A DNA stretch of 64,000 nucleotides from Oscillospiraceae bacterium (GCA_015069205.1 SVIZ01000003.1:186001-250000); one strand, 5' to 3'; positions 28,657 to 38,201 are shown, counted from the first letter of the stretch. Numbers and translations are program-made. The notes: generated by a model from the letters alone, not told the origin.

Positions 28657-30302
28657 TTCGTTTCCTCATATCTATCCATTAAGAACCAGAAATTCGTTCC
28701 TTTATACCCGCTAAAGCATCCGCACTTTGCATTATGTGCATCAAGTATGCTCTTTACTACTGAAAGCCCTACGCCGCTGTTTTCACCGGTTTCAGAACTG
28801 CCTTTATCTGCTTTGTAAAGAACGTCCCATACTTTATCCAGATTAGCTTTTTCGATCCCGGCGCCGTCGTTTGTGATGCTGAATTCTATTGAATTTCTGT
28901 AGTTTTTAAGCCTTATCTTAATCGTGTGATCACAATACTTGATCGCGTTCGTAATGAAATTATTTATAACGATGTACATCATCTCAAGATCTGCATATAC
29001 CGGATAAGCATCCGCTTCTTTATCACATTCGATCGTAAAATCGATATTCTTCTCCAATATGGCTTTGCTGTTTCTTTTCTTAATGTTCTGAGTAAGCTCT
29101 AGGAGATCGACGTCTTCCAGGTTAAGCTTAACGCTGCCGTCATGAATCTTGGACAGTTCGAGAAGCCTTGTGACCATAGAAGACATATGGTCCACTTCGG
29201 ATATGATCTTTTCCGAATACTCGGCACGCTTGTCTTCGCTTAAGTCTTCCCAGTTATCCAGGTATCCTCTGGTAGCAGCCAAAGGTCCCTGCAGATCATA
29301 AGCAATACCTTTTGTAAGCTTCTCGCTTCTTAATTCGAACCTCTTCTGGTTAAGGTAGAGTTTTCTTACTGCATAAATGATCAATGCTTCCACGATAACA
29401 AGTGCCAGAACGGACAATATATAAACCCAAAGATTATCTCTTATAACCATCTTGAGCGGATGTGTTACGAAATAATAAGTGATAAGATAATGTCCCTTTT
29501 CGAAAACCAGGATCACCGAAGATGTCGTAGTGAAGATTCCTTCACGGACATTACGGCCTGCAGGAACTTCGCCGTTTAAGTGCTTATTAACATATGCATC
29601 GCTGAGTTTATGAGCCTTTTTGTTTATTGCGGAATTTCCGCCTAAAGAGCAATACTCGATATCATCAAGCCTTACGATCCATTCTTCATAAGGAACGCTC
29701 TTCTCTTCATTGACAACTTCAGGTGATGCAATGTTTAATGTCCTGACCTTTTCACCGGATGTAAAAGTAAACGTGCCTCCATATACGAATGTATCATCGC
29801 ATTTTGCGCCGGCTATCCTGATATCATTTCCATTAGGGAAGCGTAAGTCTGAGATCTCGTCCTTTGACAGACTCAGCGGCTCTTCAAAAAACATAAATCT
29901 GGAATCGCCGGGAGCCAGCTGAGTCGTCTTCGCTTCATATCTCTCATCGGAATTCTCAATGACCTCAGTTTCAATCTCGCCATAATACCAGATCTGCAGA
30001 AAATCCTGTGACTCAAACAATACCCTGCCATTATTGTCAGTATCAACTACAGAAGAATAGAAACCTACATCATCACCGACGACTGACAGGAATTCCCATG
30101 AATTGACAGCATTGTGCGCCAGTGTTTCCGGGGTTCCGGATTTGATATCACCCATTAATGTTTCAGGTAAAAGAACGATGCTGCTCATACCGTTATTTAT
30201 AACATCGATCTTTTTCTTTGTATAAAACGAGATTCCTGCCAGAAAAATAAGCAGAACCACAAGGCAATAAATTATACCGAAGCTCAGATATTTCTTTTTC
30301 AT
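28653..30302 (-). CDS. Histidine-kinase paralogue lacking the phospho-acceptor histidine
   Basis: The 549-residue protein has the same plan as the following kinase: span (about 6-27), external sensor region (about 30-290, longer by about 115 residues), span (about 291-315), HisKA-like and ATPase domains. In the H-box the histidine is tyrosine: GIAYDLQGPLA, Tyr335, codon TAT whose complement is 29298-29300; the following Glu-Leu-Lys-Thr is Asp-Leu-Gln-Gly. The ATPase N-box (NNFITNAIKYC), G1 (NDGAGI) and G2 (NSGVGLSVVKSIL) are kept. It cannot autophosphorylate on the usual residue and is probably a regulatory partner of the second kinase. Start chosen with AAAGGA upstream; a longer frame lacks a ribosome-binding site. 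Confidence 0.9.
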   Translation of the reverse strand: MKKKYLSFGIIYCLVVLLIFLAGISFYTKKKIDVINNGMSSIVLLPETLMGDIKSGTPETLAHNAVNSWEFLSVVGDDVGFYSSVVDTDNNGRVLFESQDFLQIWYYGEIETEVIENSDERYEAKTTQLAPGDSRFMFFEEPLSLSKDEISDLRFPNGNDIRIAGAKCDDTFVYGGTFTFTSGEKVRTLNIASPEVVNEEKSVPYEEWIVRLDDIEYCSLGGNSAINKKAHKLSDAYVNKHLNGEVPAGRNVREGIFTTTSSVILVFEKGHYLITYYFVTHPLKMVIRDNLWVYILSVLALVIVEALIIYAVRKLYLNQKRFELRSEKLTKGIAYDLQGPLAATRGYLDNWEDLSEDKRAEYSEKIISEVDHMSSMVTRLLELSKIHDGSVKLNLEDVDLLELTQNIKKRNSKAILEKNIDFTIECDKEADAYPVYADLEMMYIVINNFITNAIKYCDHTIKIRLKNYRNSIEFSITNDGAGIEKANLDKVWDVLYKADKGSSETGENSGVGLSVVKSILDAHNAKCGCFSGYKGTNFWFLMDRYEETK

Positions 30303-30490
30303 CTTTTCTGTTCCTTTCCACGACATCCGTCTTTGTTCATCGTGAGTATAGAAAAAAGATGTGACCTCTTTATGACCATACAAAATTACAAACCGAACCG
30401 GACGAAATCCCGGGATGCTTTACTGACCGTTGTTCCAATGTAAACCGAAAGTGATAAAATGATTATATCAAAAATACGGAGGTGCCTTTT

Positions 30491-30664
30491 ATGGACTTAG
30501 ATGTAAACAAGGCTGTAGGTGCAGCACAGGATGCATTGGGCAAGGTTGCTGCAGATGAGAACGCTAAAAAGGTAGCAAATCAGGCTATCGAGACAGTCGA
30601 GAAGAAAGTAAACGTAGACCTTCCCGATGTTGATACTCTCAATAACACATTCGGCAAGAAGTAA
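30491..30664 (+). CDS. 57-residue small protein of unknown function
   Basis: GGAGGTG lies seven bases before the ATG at 30491 (an in-frame GTG at 30482 lies within that site). The protein MDLDVNKAVGAAQDALG... is hydrophilic, rich in Ala, Lys, Asp and Val, with a predicted amphipathic helix over about residues 5-45 and no Cys, Trp or membrane span. A terminator follows 26 bases downstream and AT-rich promoter-like sequence precedes, so it is a complete single-gene unit. It resembles small helical stress or antitoxin-like proteins only in composition; no function assigned. Confidence 0.7.
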   Translation: MDLDVNKAVGAAQDALGKVAADENAKKVANQAIETVEKKVNVDLPDVDTLNNTFGKK

Positions 30665-30690
30665 TTCTCATTCAAAAACAGAATAAATAA

Positions 30691-30726
30691 GGGCGTCTTG
30701 ACATTGATATCAGGACGCCTTTTTAT
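30691..30726 (+). terminator. Terminator after the 57-residue protein
   Basis: GGGCGTCTTG pairs with CAGGACGCCT (with a G-U pair) around a 10-base loop, followed by TTTTTAT. It may also serve the convergent YitT gene in part. Confidence 0.8.
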
Positions 30727-30765
30727 ATCAGTTGCTGTATACACTATAAGGCATAGCAACACAGA

Positions 30766-31701
30766 TTAATGCTTTACGGGAGCTGCCGGTTGCCTGTGAG
30801 CGGGAGCCTTCTTTTGCTTAATGTGGTTTCCGACGATCTCGGAAACATCTGAAATGGTCATGAACGCAGATACATCTGCATCGTTGATTATCTTCTTGAT
30901 TGCCGGAACTTCCACTCTCGTTATTACGCAGTAAAGGACGGTCTTTTTACCGTTGCTTACCATACCCTTGCCTTCCATCTGCGTGCATGTTCGGCCGAGC
31001 TGCGAATAGATTGCATCTGCAATATCTTTTCCGTGATCCGTAATGATCATTACAGACTTGCCCTGCTCCATTCCGTTTTCGACGATGTCGATGACCTTCG
31101 AAGTGATGAAGTATGTAAGCAGTGAATAAAGCGCTCTGTCAGGGCCGAACAGAAAGCCTGCCACACCGTAGATAATGATGTTGAAGAACAGTACTATCTG
31201 GCCTACGGAAAACTCTGTATTTTTCGACAGGAACATAGCTACGATCTCAGTGCCGTCCAAGCATCCGCCGTGCCTTAAGATAAGACCAACACCGACGCCC
31301 AGAAGCACGCCGCCGAATACTACTACAAGGATCTCCTGTTCCGTGACAGCCTTCATGTCTTCGAAAACGCCAAGGAAAACAGAGAACACCACCATCGCAT
31401 AGATGGCTTTGATCAGGAACCTTATGCCCAGACGCTTAAAGCCCAGGATCATAAACGGAACGTTCAGCGCTATCGTAAGGATACCGAGAGGCAGTCCTGA
31501 CAGCTGGCTTATGATCATCGAAATACCGACGACGCCGCCGTCAAGGATAGTAAACGGAACGAGGAATTCCTCCAAAGCAAACGCAGCTATGACCGCACCC
31601 ACAGTGATGAAGAACAGCGGTGCTATCCACTGTTTGAACAGGTATGCGAATGTTATCTGCTGACGCTTTCTGTGTTGTTGTCTTTCTTTCTGTGCCTGCA
31701 T
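30766..31701 (-). CDS. YitT-family membrane protein (DUF161 + DUF2179)
   Basis: The 311-residue protein has about six membrane spans in residues 25-200, with the DUF161 motifs LDGGVVGISMIIS and RHGGCLDGTEIVAMFLS, followed by a cytoplasmic DUF2179 domain (ALYSLLTYFITSKVID and KKTVLYCVITRVEVPAIKKII). C-terminal tail is basic and His/Pro-rich. Members are common in Firmicutes; transport of an anion or metal has been suggested but not shown. No clear ribosome-binding site precedes the ATG at 31701 (AGTATTGAT), which is unusual here and makes the start less certain. Confidence 0.88.
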   Translation of the reverse strand: MQAQKERQQHRKRQQITFAYLFKQWIAPLFFITVGAVIAAFALEEFLVPFTILDGGVVGISMIISQLSGLPLGILTIALNVPFMILGFKRLGIRFLIKAIYAMVVFSVFLGVFEDMKAVTEQEILVVVFGGVLLGVGVGLILRHGGCLDGTEIVAMFLSKNTEFSVGQIVLFFNIIIYGVAGFLFGPDRALYSLLTYFITSKVIDIVENGMEQGKSVMIITDHGKDIADAIYSQLGRTCTQMEGKGMVSNGKKTVLYCVITRVEVPAIKKIINDADVSAFMTISDVSEIVGNHIKQKKAPAHRQPAAPVKH

Positions 31702-31726
31702 ATCAATACTGCTTTCGTTAATAAGG

Positions 31727-31772
31727 AAATACGGCTTTCGATACGGCTTGCGCCGTACTTGTAGCCGTATTT
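31727..31772. repeat. TACGGC palindromic element, copy 1
   Basis: 46 bp: AAATACGGCT at the left end pairs with AGCCGTATTT at the right end, with a second inner pair ATACGGC/GCCGTA. It closely matches the element at 44094-44138. It lies between the YitT and aconitase-family genes. A degenerate relative (TCCGGCT...AGCCGGA) follows at about 31793-31822. The remainder of 31702-31853 shows nothing else. Confidence 0.7.
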
Positions 31773-31853
31773 CTTTGTTATTTTAACTTTAGGATCCGGC
31801 TTGGAGTACGGCCATAGCCGGACTTTCAACCGTATCAGTCAGAACAGAAACTA

Positions 31854-34151
31854 TTATTTCTGTCTGTTGAAGTTGATGAGGCATCCGTCAAGGATGATCT
31901 GACGCTCACGGTCTGTGAGGTCGCCCAAAGTCAAAGTGAATTCCTTTGTCTCATTGCCCTTGATAGCAATTGCCTTGATCGTATCAGCCTTTGTCTCGAC
32001 TGCCGTTCTGATTCCCGGGAAGAGAATGTAGTCGAGGTTGGAGAAAGGCAGATCGCCCTTTTCGATGATGAAAGGCAGCATACCCCAGTTGATGAGGTTG
32101 GATCTGTATCTCTTTGTAGCATATTCGTTAGCGATGTTAGCCCATCCGCCAAGTACCTTCTGGCAGGAAGCAGCCTGCTCTCTTGCAGAACCGTCACCCG
32201 GCTTAACTGCGAAGATGCATGAACCGAATCCGATTGCTTTCTTGTCACCGTGCTCGAAAGATACGATGCTCTTTACGACCTGCATTACATCGTGGAGACC
32301 TTCTACTGCCTGGCAGGGCTTCTCGCCTGCTACGAGTGCTGCCTCAGCCTTCTGGATGTTCTTGGCGCGTCCTACGTATTCAGGATCCTTACGTGAGAGT
32401 GTGAACTCAGCAAGACCAAGAGGATTGGATCTGTAAGAAGATGTCTCGCCTGAAGGGATAAGCTCGTCTGTTGTAGTAACAGGATCGTGGATCTCAGATA
32501 CGACCTGAAGAACGAGGTTCTCCGGAAGTGCTTCCATCTTCGGCCAGTCCTTGATATTAGGTCCGAACTGGATCTCTGTGTTGGGATCTGCAACGCCCTT
32601 GGAATCGAAAACTCTGTTGGCGTAGATCTTCGAATCGAATGTGTAAGCGTAGTTGTTAAGCTCGCCCGTGAACTCCGTAGCGGGTGTAAGAACGCCCTTG
32701 TTTGCTGCTGTTGCTGCGATTGATCTTGCGTCCATGAGTGCAACGGAAGAGATCTGGCCGCTCTGAACCTTTGAGCCTTCTCTGTTCGGAAAGTTTCTTG
32801 TGGAGTGACGGATGGAGAATGCATTGTTTGCAGGTGTATCGCCGGCACCGAAGCAAGGTCCGCAGAATGCAGTCTTGAGGATTGCTCCTGTCTCAAGGAG
32901 TGTAGCAGCAACGCCGTTCTTCACGAGTTCCATGTAGATAGGTGTTGATGCGGGATAGATGGACATTGTGAACTTATCGGAACCAATGTACTTGCCCTTC
33001 ATGATGTCAGCTGCAGCGCAGATATTCTCGAATCCGCCGCCTGCGCATCCCGCGATGATACCCTGGTCTACCATGAGCTTGCCGCCCTGTATCTTGTCCT
33101 TAAGTGAATACTCGATCTTGTCGCCGAAAGAAACCTTTGCTCTCTCCTCTGTCTCAGCGATCATCTGCTCGAGATTTGCATTAACAAACTCGATCTCGTA
33201 AGCGATCGAAGGATGGAAAGGCATGGCGATCATAGGCTTGATCGTGGAGAGGTCAACGATAACTGCACCGTCATAGTATGTAACGTCAGCAGGTGCAAGT
33301 TTCTTATAGTCGCCCTTTCTGCCGTGGATCTCAAAGAACTGCTCTGTCTTCTCATCTGTCTGCCAGATTGAAGAAAGGCATGTTGTCTCTGTTGTCATAA
33401 CGTCGATGCCGATCCTGAAATCAGCAGAGAGACTTGCAACACCGGGGCCTACGAACTCCATTACCTTGTTCTTTACATAGCCGGAGTTAAATACCTTACC
33501 GATGATCGCAAGAGCAACGTCCTGAGGACCTACGCCCTTCATCGGCTCGCCTGTGAGGTAAATAGCGATTACGTCAGGCATCTTGATGTCATATGTCTGT
33601 GAGAGGAGCTGCTTAACGAGCTCAGGTCCACCCTCACCCATAGCCATGGTACCGAGAGCACCGTAACGGGTGTGTGAGTCAGAACCGAGGATCATGCCGC
33701 CGCATGTAGCGAGCATCTCTCTTGCGTACTGGTGGATAACTGCCTGATGAGGAGGTACATAGATTCCGCCGTACTTCTTGGCAGCTGTAAGACCGAACAT
33801 GTGGTCATCTTCGTTGATCGTTCCGCCTACTGCGCAAAGTGAGTTGTGGCAGTTAGTAAGAACGTAAGGAATCGGGAACTTCTCAAGACCTGAAGCTCTT
33901 GCAGTCTGGATGATTCCTACATATGTGATGTCGTGTGAAGTCAGCTTATCGAACTTGATCTTAAGCTGATCCATGTTATCTGATGTGTTGTGATCCTTAA
34001 GGATGCCGTAAGCGATCGTGCCCTGCTTAGCCTGAACCTTGTCAGCTGCCTTACCTGACTTGGCAGCAACTGCCTCAGCAGCACCGGCTGAATCTTCGAT
34101 GAGTTCAGCGCCGTTAATGAGCCAAGCGCCGTTTTCGAGTGTGGAAATCAT
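31854..34151 (-). CDS. Aconitase-family hydratase
   Basis: The 765-residue protein belongs to the aconitase/isopropylmalate-isomerase superfamily, commonly annotated as aconitate hydratase or simply 'hydratase' in Clostridia. The large N-terminal part holds [21 protein letters not shown], the cluster ligands are expected at Cys in IIAGCAGG and the pair in [16 protein letters not shown], and the C-terminal swivel part has [10 protein letters not shown] and [13 protein letters not shown] with the substrate-binding Arg. It binds a 4Fe-4S cluster. It stands alone with its own promoter. Without citrate synthase or isocitrate dehydrogenase nearby, citrate/isocitrate is the default substrate but not proven. 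Confidence 0.88.
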   Translation of the reverse strand: MISTLENGAWLINGAELIEDSAGAAEAVAAKSGKAADKVQAKQGTIAYGILKDHNTSDNMDQLKIKFDKLTSHDITYVGIIQTARASGLEKFPIPYVLTNCHNSLCAVGGTINEDDHMFGLTAAKKYGGIYVPPHQAVIHQYAREMLATCGGMILGSDSHTRYGALGTMAMGEGGPELVKQLLSQTYDIKMPDVIAIYLTGEPMKGVGPQDVALAIIGKVFNSGYVKNKVMEFVGPGVASLSADFRIGIDVMTTETTCLSSIWQTDEKTEQFFEIHGRKGDYKKLAPADVTYYDGAVIVDLSTIKPMIAMPFHPSIAYEIEFVNANLEQMIAETEERAKVSFGDKIEYSLKDKIQGGKLMVDQGIIAGCAGGGFENICAAADIMKGKYIGSDKFTMSIYPASTPIYMELVKNGVAATLLETGAILKTAFCGPCFGAGDTPANNAFSIRHSTRNFPNREGSKVQSGQISSVALMDARSIAATAANKGVLTPATEFTGELNNYAYTFDSKIYANRVFDSKGVADPNTEIQFGPNIKDWPKMEALPENLVLQVVSEIHDPVTTTDELIPSGETSSYRSNPLGLAEFTLSRKDPEYVGRAKNIQKAEAALVAGEKPCQAVEGLHDVMQVVKSIVSFEHGDKKAIGFGSCIFAVKPGDGSAREQAASCQKVLGGWANIANEYATKRYRSNLINWGMLPFIIEKGDLPFSNLDYILFPGIRTAVETKADTIKAIAIKGNETKEFTLTLGDLTDRERQIILDGCLINFNRQK

Positions 34152-34187
34152 AGTAATTACCTCATTTATGCATAAATTACGCGGTTA

Positions 34188-34216
34188 ATTATACAAGTTA
34201 GAGGCTCTTTATTCAA
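34188..34216 (-). promoter_or_regulatory. Promoter for the aconitase-family gene
   Basis: Minus-strand TTGAAT (complement 34211-34216) and TATAAT (complement 34188-34193) are 17 bases apart, about 37 bases before the start codon. Confidence 0.7.
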
Positions 34217-34240
34217 ATAATAAATAAGGAAAAAGATGCC

Positions 34241-34353
34241 GTACGTAAATCGTACAGTAAAACACCCCTCTTCACTGTACGAATTAGGTATTTTCACGCC
34301 AAAATACGTAAATCGTACAGTACAGGAAGCAATTTACTGTATGATTTGCGTAC
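34241..34353. repeat. Array of four GTACG-N5-CGTAC-type palindromes
   Basis: Four 15-bp imperfect palindromes start at 34241, 34277, 34304 and 34339. Copies 1 and 3 share the exact 18-mer TACGTAAATCGTACAGTA (34242-34259, 34305-34322); copies 2 and 4 are near-inverted versions (ACTGTACGAATTAGGTA, ACTGTATGATTTGCGTA). As pairs they could also form two 17-bp hairpins. The array begins 25 bases upstream of the aconitase -35 box, so it may be an operator array or a mobile palindromic repeat. Confidence 0.75.
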
Positions 34354-34368
34354 TTCCTTCACGCGCTC

Positions 34369-34400
34369 AAAAAAAGCCGGAATCCGAAGTGGATCCCGGC
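34369..34400 (-). terminator. Terminator after the paralogous lipoprotein pair
   Basis: On the minus strand GCCGGGATCC pairs with GGATTCCGGC around a 5-base loop and is followed by TTTTTTT. Confidence 0.88.
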
Positions 34401-34416
34401 CCCCTGAAAACGTGTA

Positions 34417-35142
34417 TTACTTCAATGACAGCGGTGATTCAAACCCGAGTTCACCGCAGAAGAAGCTTATGCACTTGTCTGCCGCTTCAAAATCACCGAT
34501 GCTGAGCATCCTTATGACAACATTGTCTTTAATGAACGTTCCTACAGCCACACAGCCGTTGGCAGATTCATAATAGCCGATCGTATATGTGTAGCCGTTA
34601 GCTGTTCCTGAAGAATACCGGTACGAGTCTTTCTTTTGCGAAAAAGCTTCGTACAATGCCTGGGCTGATGCATTATCGGCAAGCGTGATCTCGTAGATCT
34701 CAGATGTAGTCGATCTGCCGTTCGATTCAGCCGCGTTTTTGTCGATGCACATTACCAGTTCATTCGCTTTGACATCGGGAAAAGACTTCCCGTCCAGGTT
34801 AAAGATCGAAGAATACAAAGCAGTTGCTTCATCACTGTCTTTGGCAATGTAATAGACCGATGCAGAATCAAAGCCGCCCCACAGATTGATCATTTCCTGG
34901 TGATCGCCAACCTGTGTCATGCCGTAAGCTTTTGCAGCATCAAGGACATCTTTTTCTGCCTGGACTTCGGTCACAACTGAACTTTCTGCCTCTGTAACTG
35001 AAGACTCAGCGAAAATCGAACTCTCTATAGCCGAACTCTCTGTGCCTGTATCAGATTCTTCAACAGGTGCATTCGAACATCCTGCAAAACAAATAGCCGT
35101 CATAACAGTTGCCATAGCAACCGCATAAAAATTTCTATTCAT
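34417..35142 (-). CDS. Lipoprotein, paralogue of its upstream neighbour (copy 2)
   Basis: The 241-residue protein has a signal peptide with lipobox CFAGC, a Ser/Glu/Thr-rich low-complexity linker (about 25-62), and a globular domain that resembles the neighbouring protein: a central YYIAKDSDEATALYSSIF versus YYDIKDSEEANKWYWTSYL, a Y-S-G-x-x-N-G-Y-x-Y-x-I stretch, and C-terminus FFCGELGFESPLSLK versus FFCNELGLVSPMTLNK. The gene begins 36 bases after the upstream stop with weak ribosome-binding site GGGG. Lipid-anchored, external, function unknown. Confidence 0.75.
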   Translation of the reverse strand: MNRNFYAVAMATVMTAICFAGCSNAPVEESDTGTESSAIESSIFAESSVTEAESSVVTEVQAEKDVLDAAKAYGMTQVGDHQEMINLWGGFDSASVYYIAKDSDEATALYSSIFNLDGKSFPDVKANELVMCIDKNAAESNGRSTTSEIYEITLADNASAQALYEAFSQKKDSYRYSSGTANGYTYTIGYYESANGCVAVGTFIKDNVVIRMLSIGDFEAADKCISFFCGELGFESPLSLK

Positions 35143-35178
35143 AGATACCCCATTTAGTTAATGCGCACTCAATTAATC

Positions 35179-35979
35179 TTATTTATTCAGAGTCATTGGT
35201 GATACCAGTCCCAGTTCATTACAGAAAAACTCACAGCAATTGTTTTCCGGAACTATATTGCCACTGTTGTTAATGTAAATAACTGTATTTCCCTGTTTGT
35301 ATACACCTATCGCCAGCCTTCGCGTTTCTGTCCCAACATAGCTTATTGAATATGAATATCCGTTCTCTTCGCCGGAAGAAAAGTGATCATAATCAGAAAT
35401 CCTTTGGCGGGTAAGCTCATATAACTCATTCGCTGATTCTTCGTCAATAAAAGTAATCATATGGATTTCAGTAAGGTAATTGGGTTCAGTATCATCCACC
35501 ACCTCTTTGTAATCCATGCAAATAACACATTCAGTTACAAGATTTTCCGGAGACGGGCTTTCATTTATGAGATAGCTGGTCCAATACCACTTGTTAGCTT
35601 CTTCGCTGTCCTTGATATCATAGTAAACTGAAGAATAATCCACTTCATCAGGTTTGGTCACAGCGAAATATTCTGCATAGGAATTGGCCTCATACATACC
35701 AAATTCTTTTGCCGTTTTACAAATCGAATCCGGATTTGAAATATCGATATCAACTGCCGGTTCTGCTGTGCTGTTCTCTGACTCCTCAACTGTAATCTCT
35801 GTTGTATTGGTGTTTGTTTCAGCATCTGTCTCTTCAATAAAAGCCTCAGTTGTAGTAGTGGTTGTTTCAACCTCTGTTTCACTAGTTACAGATTCTGATG
35901 CAGGTGTCTGTGTGCATCCTGCAAGGCATACAGCCGACAATGATACAGCCATTGCCTTAAGCAACAACTTCTTTTTCAT
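35179..35979 (-). CDS. Lipoprotein, paralogue of its downstream neighbour (copy 1)
   Basis: The 266-residue protein has a lipobox CLAGC (Cys22) after a positively charged signal peptide, an extended Thr/Glu-rich linker (about 28-75, with TTTTTTEAF) and a globular domain of about 180 residues related to the next gene's product. GGGAGG precedes the ATG. Tandem duplication is the simplest explanation. The linker suggests the domain is held away from the membrane through the cell wall. The 206 bases upstream (35980-36185) carry a possible TATAAT (complement 36044-36049) and the pgi terminator. Confidence 0.75.
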   Translation of the reverse strand: MKKKLLLKAMAVSLSAVCLAGCTQTPASESVTSETEVETTTTTTEAFIEETDAETNTNTTEITVEESENSTAEPAVDIDISNPDSICKTAKEFGMYEANSYAEYFAVTKPDEVDYSSVYYDIKDSEEANKWYWTSYLINESPSPENLVTECVICMDYKEVVDDTEPNYLTEIHMITFIDEESANELYELTRQRISDYDHFSSGEENGYSYSISYVGTETRRLAIGVYKQGNTVIYINNSGNIVPENNCCEFFCNELGLVSPMTLNK

Positions 35980-36122
35980 AAATAGATCCTCCCTTGATAA
36001 ACAAAACCCGGAACTGTTCCGGATTACCTTATTCCTAAAAAATATTATAGATTTTCCGAATTCCCCGTTCTATACAAATCGTATGTACAAAATATACAAT
36101 CCGGTCTTCCGGCGCGGGATAA

Positions 36123-36164
36123 ACAAATAAAACAGGGGCCGCATTACGCGGACCCCCGTCTGTT
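36123..36164 (-). terminator. Terminator after pgi
   Basis: On the minus strand AACAG...GGGGTCCGC pairs with GCGGCCCCTGTT (one bulge) around a 5-base loop, followed by TTTATTTG. Confidence 0.75.
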
Positions 36165-36185
36165 CAAAGCAATTGCTTGCCTTAA

Positions 36186-37535
36186 TTATTTGTTGAGTCT
36201 TGCCTCGAGAGCAGCCTTCTGGTCTTCGTAGCCGGGCTTGCCAAGAAGAGCGAACATGTTCTTCTTGTAAGCCTCAACACCGGGCTGGTTGAAAGGATTT
36301 ACGGCGAGGAGATAACCTGAGATGCCGCAAGCCTTTTCGAAGAAGTAGATGAGCTCACCCAATGAGTAAGCTGTCTGGTCAGGCATGTGGATCAGGAGGT
36401 TCGGAACCTTACCGTCAACGTGAGCAAGGATTGTGCCCTGCATTGCCTTTGCATTAACTTCGTTCATGTCCATGCCGGAGAGGAAGTTAAGACCGTCGAG
36501 GTTTGTCTTGTCGTTAGGGATCTCGAAAGTTCTTCTGGGCTGGTCGATCTGGACAACTGTCTCATACATGATCCTTGCGCCGTCCTGGATGAACTGACCC
36601 ATGGAGTGGAGATCTGTTGTGTTGTCAACGCCTGCCGGGAAGATACCTCTTCTGTCCTTACCTTCAGACTCACCGTAGAGCTGCTTCCACCACTCTGTCA
36701 TGAAGTGGAATGAAGGCTCATAGTTGACCATAACTTCTGTTGAATAGCCTGATCTTAAGAGGCAGTTACGTACTGCAGCATACTGATAGCAGGGATTCTC
36801 TGCCAAAGGAAGCTTCTTGTAAGCCTTGGAAGCGTCTCTTGCGCCCTTCATGAGCTCTCTGATGTCGATGCCTGCAACAGCGATAGGAAGAAGTCCTACT
36901 GCTGTAAGAACGGAGAATCTTCCGCCTACGTCATCAGGTACTACGAAGCTCTCGTAACCTTCCTTGTCAGCGAGACCCTTCAAAGCTCCTCTAGCCTTAT
37001 CTGTTGTGGCATAGATCCTCTCCTTGGCACCTTCCTTGCCGTACTTGTTCTCCATGTATGCACGGAGGATACGGAAAGCGATAGCAGGCTCTGTTGTTGT
37101 GCCTGACTTAGAGATGATGTTGAGGGAGATATCCTTGCCTTCGATGATGTCCATCATGTCTGCAAGATATGTAGCGCTGATTGAGTTACCGCAGAAAAGA
37201 ATGAGGGGGCTCTTTCTTACCTTCTTTGAAGCTGCATTAGCAAAAGAGTGACCTAAGAGCTCGATAACGGCACGTGCACCGAGATATGAACCGCCGATAC
37301 CGATTACGACGAGAACGTCAGAATCTCTTCTGATCTTCTGTGCCGCCTTGCGGATACGTGCAAATTCTTCTTTATCATAGTTTGTGGGGAGGTCGAGCCA
37401 TCCGAGGAAATCATTTCCGGGGCCATTCTTCTTGTGAAGCATATCAGAAGCGGCTTTAACCTGAGGCTCCATTCTTGCGACTGCCTCTTCGCCGCCGATG
37501 AAGTCGAGGGCGTTCTGGTAATCAAATGTAATCAT
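36186..37535 (-). CDS. pgi: Glucose-6-phosphate isomerase
   Basis: Interconverts glucose-6-phosphate and fructose-6-phosphate in glycolysis. The 449 residues match the short Firmicute form. Signatures: [14 protein letters not shown] near the start, [16 protein letters not shown] for phosphate binding, [16 protein letters not shown], and the C-terminal [13 protein letters not shown] with the catalytic Lys. AAGGAG lies before the ATG. A single-gene unit, divergent from the DUF4364 gene. Confidence 0.97.
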   Translation of the reverse strand: MITFDYQNALDFIGGEEAVARMEPQVKAASDMLHKKNGPGNDFLGWLDLPTNYDKEEFARIRKAAQKIRRDSDVLVVIGIGGSYLGARAVIELLGHSFANAASKKVRKSPLILFCGNSISATYLADMMDIIEGKDISLNIISKSGTTTEPAIAFRILRAYMENKYGKEGAKERIYATTDKARGALKGLADKEGYESFVVPDDVGGRFSVLTAVGLLPIAVAGIDIRELMKGARDASKAYKKLPLAENPCYQYAAVRNCLLRSGYSTEVMVNYEPSFHFMTEWWKQLYGESEGKDRRGIFPAGVDNTTDLHSMGQFIQDGARIMYETVVQIDQPRRTFEIPNDKTNLDGLNFLSGMDMNEVNAKAMQGTILAHVDGKVPNLLIHMPDQTAYSLGELIYFFEKACGISGYLLAVNPFNQPGVEAYKKNMFALLGKPGYEDQKAALEARLNK

Positions 37536-37607
37536 TTTCTTAGTTCTCCTTACAGGTTTAATTCAAAAATCATACAGAGTATACACCCGAAAAAATCGAT
37601 TTACGAG

Positions 37608-37613
37608 TATAAT
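37608..37613 (+). promoter_or_regulatory. -10 box for the DUF4364 gene
   Basis: TATAAT about 38 bases before the start codon; no convincing -35 at the expected distance. Confidence 0.4.
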
Positions 37614-37650
37614 TACATCAGGATTTCATTACATTTGCCAAGGAATAAAC

Positions 37651-38199
37651 ATGTCTGATATTTCTATTGCGGAATCGAAAATACAAATTCTTTATCTCGT
37701 AGACCGTGCGCCCGGCGTAAGCTACCATCTTCTTATGGAAAAGTGCATGGAATCGCTCTATACGGACTTTTTCACGTTTTCGAGATCATATGAGGAACTG
37801 ATATCAGGCAATCTCATGGATAAGAGCAGTTCCGGCGCTTTTACGGGTGATGCAGTGGGTTCTACTGAGAATCTTACTCTTACGGACGGCGGAAGGGCCG
37901 TTTTAAATGACCTTTTGTCCTCTCTCAACGCGCCTTTGCGCGCCCGTCTTGATGAGACGGCAAGTGCGATCGTCAGCGAAATGGCTGCAAATTCAGGCAT
38001 CAATGCCTCCATGGAGATTACCGAAGACGGCAAATTCCGCGTTAACTTAGGCTATTCAGGCGGCGAAAAGCCTTTCTCCGCCACACTTACAGTAGATGAC
38101 GAAGCTACGGCAACCAAACTCTGCAAACAGTGGAAAAACAGCTGCACAAAGGCATCAGACGAGCTTATCAGGCTCATTCTTTCAGGTCAGAATTCCTGA
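37651..38199 (+). CDS. DUF4364 family protein
   Basis: The 182-residue protein starts with a winged-helix-like part (SKIQILYLVDRAPGVSYHLLMEKCMESLYTDFF is characteristic of DUF4364) followed by an LTDGGRAVLNDL helix and a beta-rich C-terminal half. Members are found widely in Clostridia and look like small transcription regulators, but no role is proven. AAGGAA lies before the ATG. It converges with the large gene at 38202 with only two bases between their stops, and no strong terminator is visible. Confidence 0.8.
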   Translation: MSDISIAESKIQILYLVDRAPGVSYHLLMEKCMESLYTDFFTFSRSYEELISGNLMDKSSSGAFTGDAVGSTENLTLTDGGRAVLNDLLSSLNAPLRARLDETASAIVSEMAANSGINASMEITEDGKFRVNLGYSGGEKPFSATLTVDDEATATKLCKQWKNSCTKASDELIRLILSGQNS

Positions 38200-38201
38200 T
38201 C

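Noticed and set aside
34425..34460. tRNA-like segment (GGTGATTCAAACCC)
   Set aside because: It is inside the lipoprotein coding sequence and lacks the other arms of a tRNA.
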